Positions 24,299 to 36,673 of a stretch of DNA of 64,000 nucleotides are shown piece after piece. The stretch lies in assembly GCA_003550325.1 (NCBI GenBank), contig QKWP01000068.1, positions 1-64,000 of the forward strand, in the 5' to 3' direction. The DNA comes from Gigaspora rosea. Taxonomy: Eukaryota; Glomeromycota; Glomeromycetes; Diversisporales; Gigasporaceae. How positions within the stretch are numbered: position 1 is the stretch's first letter; each line of letters begins with the position of its first letter. The notes beneath the pieces were generated by a model, which was not told the DNA's origin, made no database searches, and worked only from the letters and a program-made list of their open reading frames with translations. Both the position numbers and the translations under genes were made by a program.

Positions 24299-25381
24299 TA
24301 GGGCTGTAAAAAATAATCGTTTTAATCGTTAATCGAATTAGAATCGATTCTCATTCTTTATAATCATTTTAATCGTTTTTATAAACGATTAAATATTCTG
24401 AAATCGATTCTAAGATTCAGAATCGATTCTAAATATATAATCATTTTTATATTAAATATTTAAATGCATAAATTTTTGATAATATTCTCTTCGTTTTAAG
24501 TGTATGTGTAAAAAATATAAAGCTATGTTTATTATTGAAAACAATTGGCTTAAAGTTTAAAAACATAATACGCCTTATAATTTTTAATAAGTTACAACGA
24601 TGTGATTTCAGATAGCTATAGAGGTTTTGAAAAATAATAAGTTAAATAGTAACAAACACAACCGTTAATATTTTTTTATGTGCTTATCAAAAAAACCGAG
24701 AATATTAAAAATTAGCGACAGTATTAAATAAATATTATAGAATGGCTTAGTACAAATGATAGGCTTATGTGTCTTATTGTTTTTAATAACAAACACAAAA
24801 TTATATTTTCTTATATATCTAAAAACAAAGAATATTTATTAAAAACATTGTAATAGTCGGTAAGTATAAAACTAATAATTATAAAATGGTTGAATACAAA
24901 TAATAAGCATAAAGATTTTAATTATCGAATGTACTCTATTTTTTACAAATAATTTAATTGAGAGTTTATTTTTTGTTTGTATCAATATGGCTACTACAAC
25001 AAGAGCTAAACTTCGTCAACTTGAAAAACAACAAAATACTTCATTAATTGAAAATAATAAATTAAATGAAGATGATAGATTAAAAATAATTTGATTTTAG
25101 AGTGGAGTTTTTTTTAGCATCCCGCTTTTTACTCCACAATTTTTTAATTATTCTATTTATTACTTTTTTTATACATTAAATAAAATATTAAATTTATATC
25201 ATTTATAAATAACTTATAGCATTTAGTAGTACAAAAACAGATTAAAGCTCAGTATGACAAATCAAAAGATTCGATCATCGATTCTAAACCGATTTTAGAG
25301 ATTCGATCATCGATTCTAAAACGATTTTAGAGATTCGATCATCGATTCAAATTTTTAGAATCGATTTACAGCCCTATTATG
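24299..25381. mobile_element. Non-autonomous hAT-like element upstream of copy B
   Basis: Termini TAGGGCTGTAAA at 24,299 and TTTACAGCCCTA at 25,365-25,376 are typical hAT ends. The direct repeat TAAGAGATA lies at 24,292-24,300 and 25,382-25,390, with a few extra bases at the right. Both ends carry TCGATTCTAAA-type subterminal repeats in opposite orientation. Copy F (about 57,510-57,545) runs through the same position without it. The insertion separates the upstream region of copy B from its ATG by about 1.1 kb. Confidence 0.75.
24987..25094 (+). pseudogene. Short ORF, possible N-terminal relic of the hAT transposase
   Basis: A 35-codon frame starting ATG at 24,987 (MATTTRAKLRQLEKQQ...) and ending TGA at 25,092-25,094, in the interior of the hAT-like element. 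It may be the beginning of the original transposase gene whose body was deleted, because an isolated start with charged, coil-like residues is what internal deletion leaves. No zinc finger or DDE motif is present, so the identity is inferred from position only. Confidence 0.3.
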
Positions 25382-26270
25382 TAAGAGATAATGATGATAA
25401 ATCGCTATAAAAGGATATATAAAAGGATAAGACAAAGATTTTAATCGTATTTGAAATTTTTAAGATTCGAAATAAGCCATAGTCTGTCTGTAAATATTTA
25501 AAAATATTTGTGGCAATGTGTTTCTATGTTTGTGCTTGCAGTTAGACGTGACATTCGCATGACCTCACTACTGGAATTTGTAAATATTTCATAAATTTTA
25601 AAATCATATCAGAATCGCGTAAATTTATAGTAATAGGATTGGTCAATAAACGATCGTTATTCTCGCGCAATAATAGCACGTCTTTTTTTCAAATATTTCT
25701 CACTTTTGATGATGGATATTCGGTTATTGACACTAACGCATTGTCATTATTATAATTTCCAAGGCAAACCCGGAAAAAATTAAGTGCAAGAAATGGATAA
25801 ATAATAATGATAATGATAATAATAAATTTCAGTATGGGTTCAAAATCCTGTATGCAAAAAATTAGGATAATGCCAAAATTTAGCCAGATTCTTAAGCTTA
25901 TCGATCAAATATTAGAACTTAATTTAATCTCATGGCTCAGTTTCTATAAATCAAAATTATGCATGCATAAAAATTTTCGTGATATTTATTATTCACGAAA
26001 ATATGGCACTAGTCTTGTCGCTTAGACCGATTTACAGGTAGGTAATGATCTTTTACTGTCATCACAAAGTTGTTTTTTTTTATAAAATCTACATAGATCT
26101 ACAACTTTACATAAATATTATATAAAATACTATATAAAAATTATATACCGGTATGTTAATTTTTATATATTATTTAATATAGAATTTATGTAAAATCTAT
26201 TTAAACTTAAATAACAATAATTTTATAAAAAAACTGTAAATGTTATATATTTAATAAATTTTATGTATTA
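25382..26270. other. 5' flank of copy B, shared with copy F
   Basis: From AATCGCTATAAAAGG to about 26,050 this matches 57,535-58,330 upstream of F, including GATGATGGATATTCG and CACTAACGCATTGTCAT. It belongs to the duplication unit and probably includes the copy's promoter. No gene. Confidence 0.65.
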
Positions 26271-26271
26271 C

Positions 26272-26575
26272 AGTATTATAAAAAGGAATCTGTTATATAG
26301 TGCACCGTGCACTCAGTGCACCCCTTGGGTAACCCCTGTCATGTTACTAAGCAAAAATAATTATCTCGGAATTTTACTAGGGTAACCCTGTTGTGTTACT
26401 AAGCAAAAATGCTCCTCTCGCAATTTTACCCTAAACCCAACCCTAACCCTAACCTAAACCTAACCCTAACCCTAACCTTAAAGCTACTAGAAATACTAAA
26501 TTTATAGGAGTGCACTAGTGGTGCACTGAGTGCACCGGTGCACTGTTTAGATTTTTTCTTATAAAAATCCCCTTA
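26272..26575. mobile_element. MITE with telomere-like CCCTAA interior
   Basis: Inverted ends AGTGCACCGTGCACTCAGTG (from 26,299) and its mirror ...CACTGAGTGCACCGGTGCACT (to 26,544), with weaker pairing outward (ATAAAAAGGAATCTG / ...ATTTTTTCTTAT). The interior holds ACCCTAACCCTAACC repeats at about 26,440-26,485 and two GGGTAACCC(C/T)TGT segments. Related element at 33,938-34,185. Confidence 0.7.
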
Positions 26576-27284
26576 TAATAAAATTGTCATCTAGTCACGT
26601 GTGTCTGTTACATTTTTACCAATCATTTTGCACGTGCGAAAATTGGATGGCATAAATGGTCACGATCACATGCTATAAGAAATTCGCAATGTTGATTGTA
26701 TCAAATACACATAATGACCCTTTATGTCATAAAGTATCTATATTATTTCTATTTATTTATTTTTTTGAGTTCGTGCGCTTTTAGAAAAACGTGATCATGA
26801 TGTGGGAAAACATACATATTGATGTATTATAATGATGACAGATTACAAATCTAATATAATTTGCTTACCGATTTTATCTATATCTCTGCAATCTATCTAG
26901 TCTCCATTTAAACGTTCTTGATTGGTCATATCCAAAAAATGTGACCAAATGTGGGAAAGCTAACAGAAATACTTAGTAGGTAATTATATTATTTTTTATT
27001 AAATATCATTTGAATGCTTTGCCATTTTTTAATTTGCTAAACTGTAATTAAGCCATAGGAAACTTCAAAATAAGATAATCATTGCGACATTTGATCATTT
27101 GCATGTTAATGCGTAATGTCGTAATAGGTTCATAATTTGTCTATTACTATGAATTAATGATCTGTTGTCTCGATTGTTTTCTTAAAAAATCAACTTTCGT
27201 TCATTACGCACACTTTGTATCTTTCAGATTTAGAAATTGCTTCCATTCTTATGCGCACTTCATATCTTTGAAATTAGATTAACT
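26576..27284. other. No feature seen
   Basis: AT-rich DNA with scattered GC words. No reading frame or repeat was recognised. Confidence 0.4.
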
Positions 27285-27443
27285 GAGATATGGATAACGA
27301 ACATACGATATTAGAAATATGATAGTTAGTAATACGTTAGTATTTTTTCCTTTTTTTTTTAATACAATACCAACCTTTCGCGCGATAATGAACGTGGTAT
27401 AATAGTAGAAGCATGATGGTTTGGGACATAGCAAGATAGTTAA
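27285..27443. repeat. Left part of the split tandem array
   Basis: One unit of the array found at 32,773-33,840, with GCATGATGGTTTGGGACATA and CAAGATAGTTAA. The array is interrupted here by the 5.3-kb TTAA element. Confidence 0.75.
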
Positions 27444-30400
27444 GGGTAGAGTGTAATCAATATTTAAAATCAATATAGTTGTATTGCGAATTTTTTTAGG
27501 TTACACGACATATAAATGATCAACATGTGTTACATAAAATACTAATTCTAGAATCAAATTTTTTTTATTAACTATTTTCGCCAATACTTCCATTTTTCGG
27601 TCTGGACCTTTTCTTTTGCACCCTAAGTAATTCCATGCACTATCACAGTACAAGTAAGATATGTTGCCGTTGGATTTGGACGACGAATTATAATCTCTTG
27701 TCTTACTAATTCTTTGACTATGAGATCCGACAAAGCTAAAGTTATGAGCTCTTTGTTCTTTAAAATTTTTGGCTTTTGACTAGTACGTTCTTCCATAAGT
27801 TTCTCATAACCTCTTTTCTAAGTCGTGCATTATCTGCCAAACTAAACATTTCTACAATGTCTAATGGAATTACCTCACCAGAATATTGACAGGTTAGTTT
27901 TTATACTAAATTTAATAATTCTATTACTTCTTCTGACGCATCAACCTCTTTTGGTTTTTCTTCAATACGACGTTTGCAATTATCACATATATTGCATGGT
28001 GGAAGTACTGGCATGGTAATTAGTAATAGTTTGAAATCGGCATCGGTACATATCTATACAATAATTTGTAACTTCAAATAGTCTTTGTTGAATGTTTTTT
28101 AATTTTTGATCATTGCTTACTAACATGGTATCTCTGCCCAAAAAGGTATTATATTTTTATTAGTAATACTCCAATAACAAACAAAAAAAATTTCGAATCT
28201 TACCTTTCTTGATCTTGTGTAAGAATTGAATAATTTGTGTGAAGGTCATTGTTTGAATACATTACTACGCTTTTCACCAAAGATTGATCTCGGCCAGCTC
28301 TATCGGATTGTTGAATAAGATGGGCTAAGATAAAATATAGTTTAATTCTTCGATTATTTATAAGTGCTAAAATTAGAATCTGAAAGTTAATATTTAAATT
28401 TTTAATATATCGAATTGAACCTTATAAAAAGTATCAAAATTAAGGCCGATACAATAAGATTTAAATTTTACTTACCGATTTTTATTTTACCAATTTTTAC
28501 TTTATAGTGCTTATATATTATACTTACTCATACTAAAGGGAAATGTCAAATGAATTACAAGACGTACATGCTTCATATTTATTCCCATTCCAAATGCAGT
28601 TGTAGCGATCATTATTTTTGTTGTTCCATCTATCCATTTTGCCAAAGTAAGTTTTCTAGTATTTCCCGTAATTTTTCCATGAAAGATATCTAATGAATTA
28701 ATATTATACTGAGATTCAAGTTCTCCTAATAGTTCTTTACAATCTTTTGGTCATGCACAATAGATTATAATTTGTCCTTCATTTACTTCATCAATTAATT
28801 TCAAAATATCTGCAATTGTTCCTCCACCATGATCTTTTTTTTCCTAACCTTATGCTGAAGTTTACCCCGAGAAAAACTTCCACCACGTATTACTACAAAG
28901 TTATCTTGTGATATTCATAGATTCTTACATAGAATCTCTGTTTCTAAGTATGTACAAGTAGCTGTTACACCCATAATTCGTATATTAGAATAATTTTCTT
29001 TAAGAATTTTTAAATTTCCCTACGCATTTCTGTAATAATTATTCGATTGTTATCTTTTACTACTCAATTATATTTTTAATTGTTTGAAAATTAATATTAC
29101 CTAAAGTCTGCAAATTCGAATATACAATGAATTTCATCAATTACTATTTGTAATTTTTTATCTGCACGCAATCTAGAAAATAAATTGCTAATTTTTATAC
29201 TTTTTAATCGTTCTGGTGTTATATATAGAATCTTTGTAAAGTCCATTGCTATTTCTTCAAAAACTTTCATTTCTATATCAAGTGTTGCTTCTGTAGAGCT
29301 ATATAAACCAGCACAAGGTATTTCCACTTTCAAGCATTCCATCTTTATATAATAAAAAATGTATAATATCATATTATAAATATTTAATACATTTTTTATT
29401 TCAGAATACTTACCATTTGGTTTTGAATAAGTGCTATCAATGGACTTATTACTACCGTTAACCCATTAAATAAAAGAGCTGATATCATAAAGCACAAAGA
29501 TTTCCCCTTCCAGTTTTAATTAAAAGTAATGTATCTTTTTGATTATATATATATTCGTGTATTGTATCAAGTTGTCCTGGACGAAGTTCATGATATCCAA
29601 ACATTTTTTTAGCTATTAATAGTATTTTTTCTTGTGGTGATTTTATATTAATGTTGTCAATAGGTATATCTTTTATATTTTTGTTCAATAATCGGTCATT
29701 CTACCCGAAGTGAAGATACAAATTACACAGTGCACAAAATCCAGCAGTGCAAAATTTTTGAAATGCTTGACATCCTATGCATTTGTTTATTGAATCGAAA
29801 TTCTTTATAAGTGGTGCAAAGGATGGATAAAATGTATTTGATCTTATACGTTCTTCACCTCAAAGTTTATAAAGTACAAGTTCCTATCAAAATTAATGTT
29901 ATTTTTTTTAATTGTGATATGCTTTAAAATTAATACCTGCCTGACTAAAATCAAATACAATTAATTCTGCTTGGTCATTGGCATATTTTATTGCTCTTTG
30001 GGTATTATGCTTTTGTATTTTTTTAATATTAATTAAACATTGATTTATTCTTTCATTTTCAATCATAGCAATATTCAAATAATCTTCTTCTGAAAAATCA
30101 TTGTCATTAGCGAATTAATGAAGATCTGCCATCATACTTAAATAGCCATCATTGTTATAAAGAATAGCTAGTGCATGGCGTGCTTCAAAAGAATTCCAGT
30201 AATCTATTTTCTTGTCAAGGTATACAAGTTTTATACGATTGAACACCTCATTCTGTGACGTTCTATATGTAGTTCTAATCCTTGCCCTGTTGAAATTCGA
30301 CAGCATGTTAATAGCATCTCACGAAACTTTGCAATTATTATATCTGAGTAACCTATTAAGGTTGGTTGTTGTAATTCAATACTAGAATCGTGTTTGACCC

Positions 30401-32772
30401 AGCAAATTTCACTCCAACATAATTCATGATCATCTAAAAGATGTTTAATTAGACCTTCTACTTGTATTTCTTTTAATTTTTCCTCTGATGGTGTTGATTG
30501 ATTAGGATCTTGGAGGCGATATCCAGCTGTAAATGCACATCCATTAAACCATCTCATTATATGTTGTTCAAATTTATGAAATGCAATGTATTTTTTGTGA
30601 CCTTTATATGAGTAGTATTGTTTTTTTAAATTATAATGTTAAATTTTATGCACAGCATATTATTTATACTTACGAATATTCTTTCGAATATTTTTACTTA
30701 TATGTTTCAAATCCGCATATATTCTATTTACAATTGGCCCATGTCCAAGCGTTTTATTAGAATCTAGATCTCCATCAAGACATACATCTAATAATAATTA
30801 ATTTTCTTGAAGAGATGGTTTTATATTTTCCAATAGTTTAATAAGTATTGCGTGCTCCATTTGTCTAGAGCTTGCTGTAAAATTTCCTTTATGTATAGTT
30901 TTGACAACTCCAGTTTTACTATCTTTTAATAATCGGGATTTTTCAGTTATGTAAAAAGCAACTACAGGTTTGTGAATATATTCTGATATATAAAATAATA
31001 ACAGTATTTAAAAATTACTTATTTAAGCAACTTGTAAAAATATTTAAAATAATTTAGGATATTATTTACTACCTGGAATTACCAATTGAAAAATAAATTC
31101 GCCACTTTCTTGATTAGCTAATCGACAATATGACCAAGATACATTGAATCCAACAGGAAATTTTTTTGTATTTGCAAAATCATCCGATAAAGGATTAGAA
31201 TTTGGTAAGTTAATTATATACTCTATACATTTTCGAAAAGCTAGTGTTGCAGATTCTTTTGCTGCATCTACAATTTTTTCAAATATTTTTTGTTGATATC
31301 TATGTTAAGTTTTTTTGAAATCTGCGAAGTTATTCCCATAGTAGCAAAAACAGTCTGTAATGAATGTCTAGAAATTCCTCCTGCAAGACCAGCTGTAGCA
31401 AATGAAGCAGAAAAATTCATCTTAGTCGATTCATTTGTATATTCTGTACATGTTTGGCAATTTTGACATTTTACTAAACATTTAACTCTAAATCCATTTG
31501 TGCTTATTTTCCATTTTTTAGAAGTATTATTACAAGTTTTACAATTAGAACAAGGTTGCGACATTATAAGTGTTAGATATTGCTTTGTGTCAACAAGAAT
31601 CGTAGAGCCTAATTGGTTGCTTTCGATTGCTTGATTAATTTTTTCTTCAGTGTTTTGATTAGAATTCACAGAATTAATTTTTTGTCCATATTGATTTTGA
31701 AATAATTCAATTTGTTGTTGTAAATTTGATATTTTGCGATTTTGATTATATTTATGAGCAACAAGTTCATTATACTTGACTATAAGAGCTTGTATTTCTT
31801 TAGTTGAAAGGTTTTTGCTATCGTGTTCGAGAATTACATTATGTTGTATATTTGGTTGTTTATGTTGAAGAATTTGATCAATTTCTTTACTTTTTCATTG
31901 TGATGGTTTTTTTAGTGTATTTTCTTTTTGAAAACATCGCATTACTTTATGATAATCAGAATACAGATTTGGAAAAATATAGTGAACATTTGCACGCAAA
32001 TAGTTACTATTATCAATGTTCATAAAACCTAATAGCCATGACATGCCTGTGTTTTTTAGTTTATAATGAGAAAACAATGATTTGAATAAAGAATAATCGG
32101 TACCAGAATTTATAGATATTTGAAACGTATCATTTTCGTATACAATCCATTCAAACTGTAATGCATAATTTTCATCTAAAACAATTGATAATTTTATGCA
32201 AATATTTGATACTTTTGCATATACTATATAGCCAGGTAATAAAGGAATCCAATTAGACATATTTTCTGCAGTGCTTGGTATATAATAACCTATGGTTGTA
32301 CTTGGTGTTGCAACTTGATTTTGTTTTAATACTAAAGGAATCATATTTTTATGACGTTCCAAAACTATTAATTGACATGTATCACGTACTAACCAAGCAT
32401 TATCTTCCCGCTTAATAGCTATACGGTTCTGTGATTGTTCTATCAAATTTTTATACCAAATTTTCATTTCTAGAATATTCAATTACGTGATTTAGAATAT
32501 GCTAGATAAATGAGTTTCACCGGTAAATCAAGGAGTTTCACCGGTAAATTTTATGATATAAGAAATGCAAAAGAATAAAAAATAACTGCACTTTAGTGAA
32601 TTTTTATAAAAGCTAGAGGTTTTCAAGAATCAGTATATTAATTTTTATTGATTTTTTATAATGTGCAAAAAAGTTTGCTTATAGCTTATATTTGTGTACC
32701 CGTTGTTTTTATTATGATAAAATGATTTACCGATAATGCATATAATTGTTAATATTGTATTACACTCTACCT
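27444..32772 (-). mobile_element. 5.3-kb TTAA element encoding transposase-RecQ fusion
   Basis: Left terminus GGGTAGAGTGTAATCAATAT (27,444) and right terminus ending ACACTCTACCT (32,772) are inverted repeats over about 24 bp. TTAA is at 27,440-27,443 and 32,773-32,776. Joining the outside sequences gives GATAGTTAATAGCACAGT, which matches uninterrupted array units such as GATAGTTAGTAGTACAGT at about 33,040, so the boundaries and TTAA target are well supported. TTAA targets are known for piggyBac and Kolobok superfamilies; the encoded protein resembles the Mutator/Kolobok type rather than piggyBac. Confidence 0.85.
27570..32482 (-). pseudogene. Transposase fused to RecQ helicase, broken
   Basis: Single minus-strand frame, now interrupted. 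From the ATG at 32,482: an unknown N-terminal domain (to about 31,895); a polar linker; a Cys-rich zinc motif (CSNCKTC...KCLVKCQNCQTC, about 31,440-31,560); GGISRHSLQTVFATMGI; FPVGFNVSWS (about 31,125-31,155), where the family would have a catalytic Asp; and CLDGDLDSNKTLGHGP (about 30,740-30,785), a second acidic motif. The transposase C-terminal region includes QHIMRWFNGC and DKKIDYWNSFEARHALAIL. A second Cys cluster (CIGCQAF...CALC, about 29,715-29,780) precedes a RecQ core: GYHELRPGQLDTI, a Walker A broken by a frameshift near 29,505, ITPERL, IDEIHC, MIATTAFGMGI, and QQSDRAGRD (about 28,295). An RQC-type zinc (CNICDNC) and winged-helix-like tail end near 27,570. Lesions include TGA near 31,893, a frameshift plus TAA near 31,315, TAA near 30,800, a frameshift near 30,255 and further stops near 30,113, 29,860 and 29,701. 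Helicase and fusion are firm; the transposase superfamily is inferred. Confidence 0.8.
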
Positions 32773-33840
32773 TTAATAGCACAGTAGTATCTTTTTTTTA
32801 TATATACAATACTAACCTTTCTTTTATCTTTAGAATGGAACGTAGCATGATAATGAACGTAGCATAATAAAAAAAGTATGATAGTTTGGAGCATTAGTAA
32901 CATGGTGACATTTTTTATTGATTTTTTTTTGTATAATTATACACAGTACTAACGTTTCTCTTTTTCTTTAGAACCGAACATAGCAAAATAACGAACGTAC
33001 GATAGTAAAAGCATGATAGTTCGGACATAGCAAGATAGTTAGTAGTACAGTGTATATATATATTTTTTAATACTTCTTTTTTTCTTTAGAACGGAATGTA
33101 GCATGATAACAAACATACTATACTAGAAGCATGATAGTTTGGGACATAGCAAGATAGTTAGTAACATAATCGTATTTTTTTTGATACAATACTAATATTT
33201 CGCGCAATAACTAATGTAGCATGATAGTAGGAACAAGATGCTTCGGGACGTAAAAAGATAGTTAGTAGCATGATAATATTTTTTTTTTTATACAGTACTA
33301 ATATTTCTTATTTTCTTTAGAACGGAACATAGCACGATAGTAGATGGTAGAGGCATGATAGTTCGGGATGTTAGTAACATGGTAATTTTTCTTTTTTTAT
33401 GTACAGTACTAAAGCTTCTTTTTTTCTTTAGAATGAGCAGAACGTAGTGCGATAACAAACGTACGATAGTAGAGGCATGATAGTTAAGGACATAACAAAA
33501 TAGTTAGTAGCACAGTATTATTTTTTTACTGTAATACAGTACTAACAAGCATGATAGTTCGGGATGTAACAAAATAGTTAGTAGCATGGTAGTTACTATG
33601 GGGCATGCATGATAGTCAAGACGTTAGTAACACAGTAGTATTTTTTTTTTTTTTTGATACAGTACTAATGTTTCGTGTGATAACAAACGTAGCATGATAG
33701 TAAAAGCATGAAAGTTCGGGACGTAGCAAGATAGATAGTAGCATGGTGGTTAGTATGGGCATGCATAATAATATGGGCGTAGCATAATAGTTAGTATGGG
33801 ATTTAGCATGATAATTGGAACATAACGGAATTTTAAAAAA
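32773..33840. repeat. Tandem array of ~100-bp degenerate units
   Basis: About ten imperfect units, each with a T-rich run, ACAGTACTAATATTTC, TTTAGAACGGAACGTAGC, GCATGATAGTTCGGGAC and AAGATAGTTAGTAGCA words. The array continues at 27,285-27,443 beyond the inserted element. Confidence 0.8.
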
Positions 33841-33879
33841 TCGTGTTTTGTTTATTATTGGCACTTTCTATTATTGAAA

Positions 33880-33896
33880 GGGCGCCAGCGGCGCCC
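33880..33896. repeat. GC-rich perfect hairpin
   Basis: GGGCGCC-AGC-GGCGCCC, a 7-bp stem with a 3-nt loop, immediately right of the tandem array. Similar in design to the hairpin at 16,315. Confidence 0.7.
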
Positions 33897-33937
33897 CAAA
33901 ACACTTGTATTGTATTATATATTAATAAATTATATAT

Positions 33938-34185
33938 ATATAAGAACAGGACTAGACAGTGCCCCATGCACTTTGTGCCCACTATTGTTATATCTCGAAA
34001 TTTTACTAGGGTAACCCCTGTTGCACTTCTAACAAAAAATGATCTTCTCGCAATTCTGTACTAATCTTGACTTTAACCCTAACCCTAACTTTAACCCTAA
34101 CCTAGCTTCGGGCGAAATTAATTATTAGTACATTAGGGGGCACAAAATGCACAGGGGCACTGTCCAGATTTCTCCTATATATAAT
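33938..34185. mobile_element. Second MITE with telomere-like interior
   Basis: Ends GACAGTGCCCCATGCACTTT and its mirror ...AAATGCACAGGGGCACTGTC (to about 34,164), with weaker outer pairing. The interior has TTTAACCCTAACCCTAAC and the GGGTAACCCCTGT segment also found at 26.3 kb. A third partial copy (GGTAACCCTGTTGT, TTTACCCTAACCCC) is at 34,255-34,340. Confidence 0.65.
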
Positions 34186-34254
34186 TATGTAACCTTTTGT
34201 ATATTATAAAATTTAAATAAAGTTTTATATATATTTTAATTAAGGAAAGAAATA

Positions 34255-34400
34255 GTCGATATCTCAAAATTTTACTAAGGTAACCCTGTTGTATTCTTAA
34301 TTAAAAATGCTCCTCTCGTAATTTACCCTAACCCCAACTTTAATTCTAATTCTAACTTTAATTATAATTTTTATTTTCATTCTAACGCTTTACTTATTTG
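34255..34400. mobile_element. Fragment of the same telomere-like MITE family
   Basis: Shares AATTTTACTAAGGTAACCCT and GCTCCTCTCGTAATTTACCC with the interiors of the elements at 26.3 and 34.0 kb, but has no recognisable inverted ends. Confidence 0.55.
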
Positions 34401-35902
34401 GCTCCATAACACATTTTTATATTTTAAATTTTCGTTATGTAACAGTTAAATAATTATTGTTTATAATTATATTTATGTATAAATTATATCTACATTGGGT
34501 TTATAAGTCTATGTCTACATAGCTTTATGTAAAAATAACTTTTGATGGTATAAGTGCTTAAAAATCAAATAATTATTACGAGGTAATTCGGTTTTGAAGG
34601 TAAAACATTAGATATCTTATAACAAACAAATCGGAATTTAATATAACAGATCTTTGAATAAACAAATTTACTACTATTTGAGAAAGCTTAGTGTTTTGAG
34701 AAAATGAGATTAAAGTTTGTGTTTACGAAAGTTCAATTTCAGACAATGCTTATGTGTAAATTTTTGGTAGAACAAGATCATTGTCCCGAATTCAATTCGT
34801 CAAGCTAAATTGACAATTTTTTGATTAGTTGTCATTTTTTTTTGAGCATTATATCTTCAAATAATAGTTTTTTTTCGAATCTAAAAATTTCTATTTTACT
34901 CTATCAAAATTCATTTTACCTAATTTCATTTTAATCAGCCACAATAATTATTGTGCAAAGATAGTGAATTTGTAGCCAAATAAACTGTATCTTGTTTATT
35001 AGATCATAGCATTAATAAAGGTTAAATTTTTGAAATAAATATCTTATAACTTGACCGAAAACTACATATATAGTATATAATTAACTGAAGTTATGGCATT
35101 TCCAATATACCGATGGCTAATTTCAGCACATCACGATTTGGACATACATATTTTTATATACAAAGGAATTTTGACCTTCATTCAATTATATATTACTAAT
35201 TGATTTAAGTTCAGGTAAACGTCATTTTATATTTTGTCAATTATCAATTGATAATGTCTTTTAATTTTCATGGATTGAACAATTAATCTTGACGTTATTA
35301 AAAAATGAATTAAAAAGCCGAATTCAAATAGTCTTTATTTTCATATCCTTCTTCATAATAATTTCCTGATTTACCAAAATAAAATAAAGGCGTTTGAAGA
35401 ATATAATCATTATAATTTCATAATTAATCTGGCCTTTTAGTATAAAAAAAGCCGAGCAGAATACAACATGTTAAATTCGAATATTCTTAAAATTTTAAGT
35501 CCAATATATTTAAGAATACTTCAGTACATAACAGATAATATTAAACCATTTAATTAAAATAATTAAGAGTGTAAATTCACAATATATAAGAATTGCTATT
35601 CATAATCATCAATACCGGTGAACTCATAATATTATATTAAGGAATGCCCATCTCACATATAAATTTATCATTATTATAAGTTTAATTGCACAGTAATAAA
35701 TTTTTTTAATGAATATTGATTACAAATTATTTGTATTGTTTTCTAATTTATAAATGATACATATTGATTAAGAGATCGTTACTTCTTTCAACATTTGATG
35801 TTTGACACTAAAACAGTCACATTAAACATTAAGACATTGAGATTGTTATAACTAATTTTCATCAAACAATTATTATCTGCACAATTTCAAACAGAATATT
35901 TT
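34401..35902. other. Extended 3' flank of copy C
   Basis: No gene. About 34,640-35,280 matches 52,260-52,880, and 35,280-35,902 matches the 3' flanks of B, D, E, F and G. Copies C and F thus share a longer duplicated flank than the others. Confidence 0.65.
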
Positions 35903-36642
35903 CTATTTATTTGTTTTCATATCATCAATTGACTCTTTTAATTCCTTAATACCCTGTTTAAGAACAGGTAGATCTTTAATCTTCTCTTCATTTTCTATAT
36001 GAGTATATGATTGGCCCCTAATTCTTCTATCAATTTGCTTAAAAGAGAGACTGTTTTTCAGGGATTATAAAATTTCATTAAGAGCCTCTGAAATATAAGG
36101 TTTCCCATAACCTGACTATTTATCTTTTAGGACATCCATTATATGTTCACAAAGTTTAATTATGTAGCATTTATAATAACTTTTAAATAAATATATTATA
36201 TATATATATTAAGTAATAGGAATAAGATTTTTTTTATGTGATTAAATAACTTACATAATTAATGGAAACCAATTTTCTTTTCTTCATTGGTGAGGAAAAA
36301 TATAAAATAACTTTATTTCTTCAATAATCTATTAACATAAATAAATAAGTTAATGATTAAAAAAAAAAATACTTGAATTGAAATAAATATTAAAAAAACA
36401 CTTGAATCAGAGTAATTATTAAAAAAATCTCGCTTTTTAAATCCAAATAAGCAGCATGATTGTCTTCATTGCTGATTAAATTGCTAAGAATTCCAATTAA
36501 TAAATTCATTAAATAAATAAGCAAATAAAATAAAACTATAATCATTAAAAGCATCATAATATTTTCATTTGAAACCCATAATAAAATAGAAGTTGAATCT
36601 CCTAATAAAAATATATAATATTTTAAATAAGACTTTAATATC

Positions 36643-36673
<31 letters not shown>

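Noticed and set aside
26440-26485. CCCTAA repeats as a chromosome end
   Set aside because: Short, imperfect, internal to an inverted-repeat element and flanked by ordinary sequence on both sides.
29097-29688. RecQ as an independent host helicase gene
   Set aside because: It continues from the transposase frame on the same strand inside the same TIRs and is broken in Walker A, so it is part of the element.
33616-33864. 82-codon minus-strand open frame
   Set aside because: Lies wholly in the tandem array; similar frames recur with each unit, as at 27,279-27,473.
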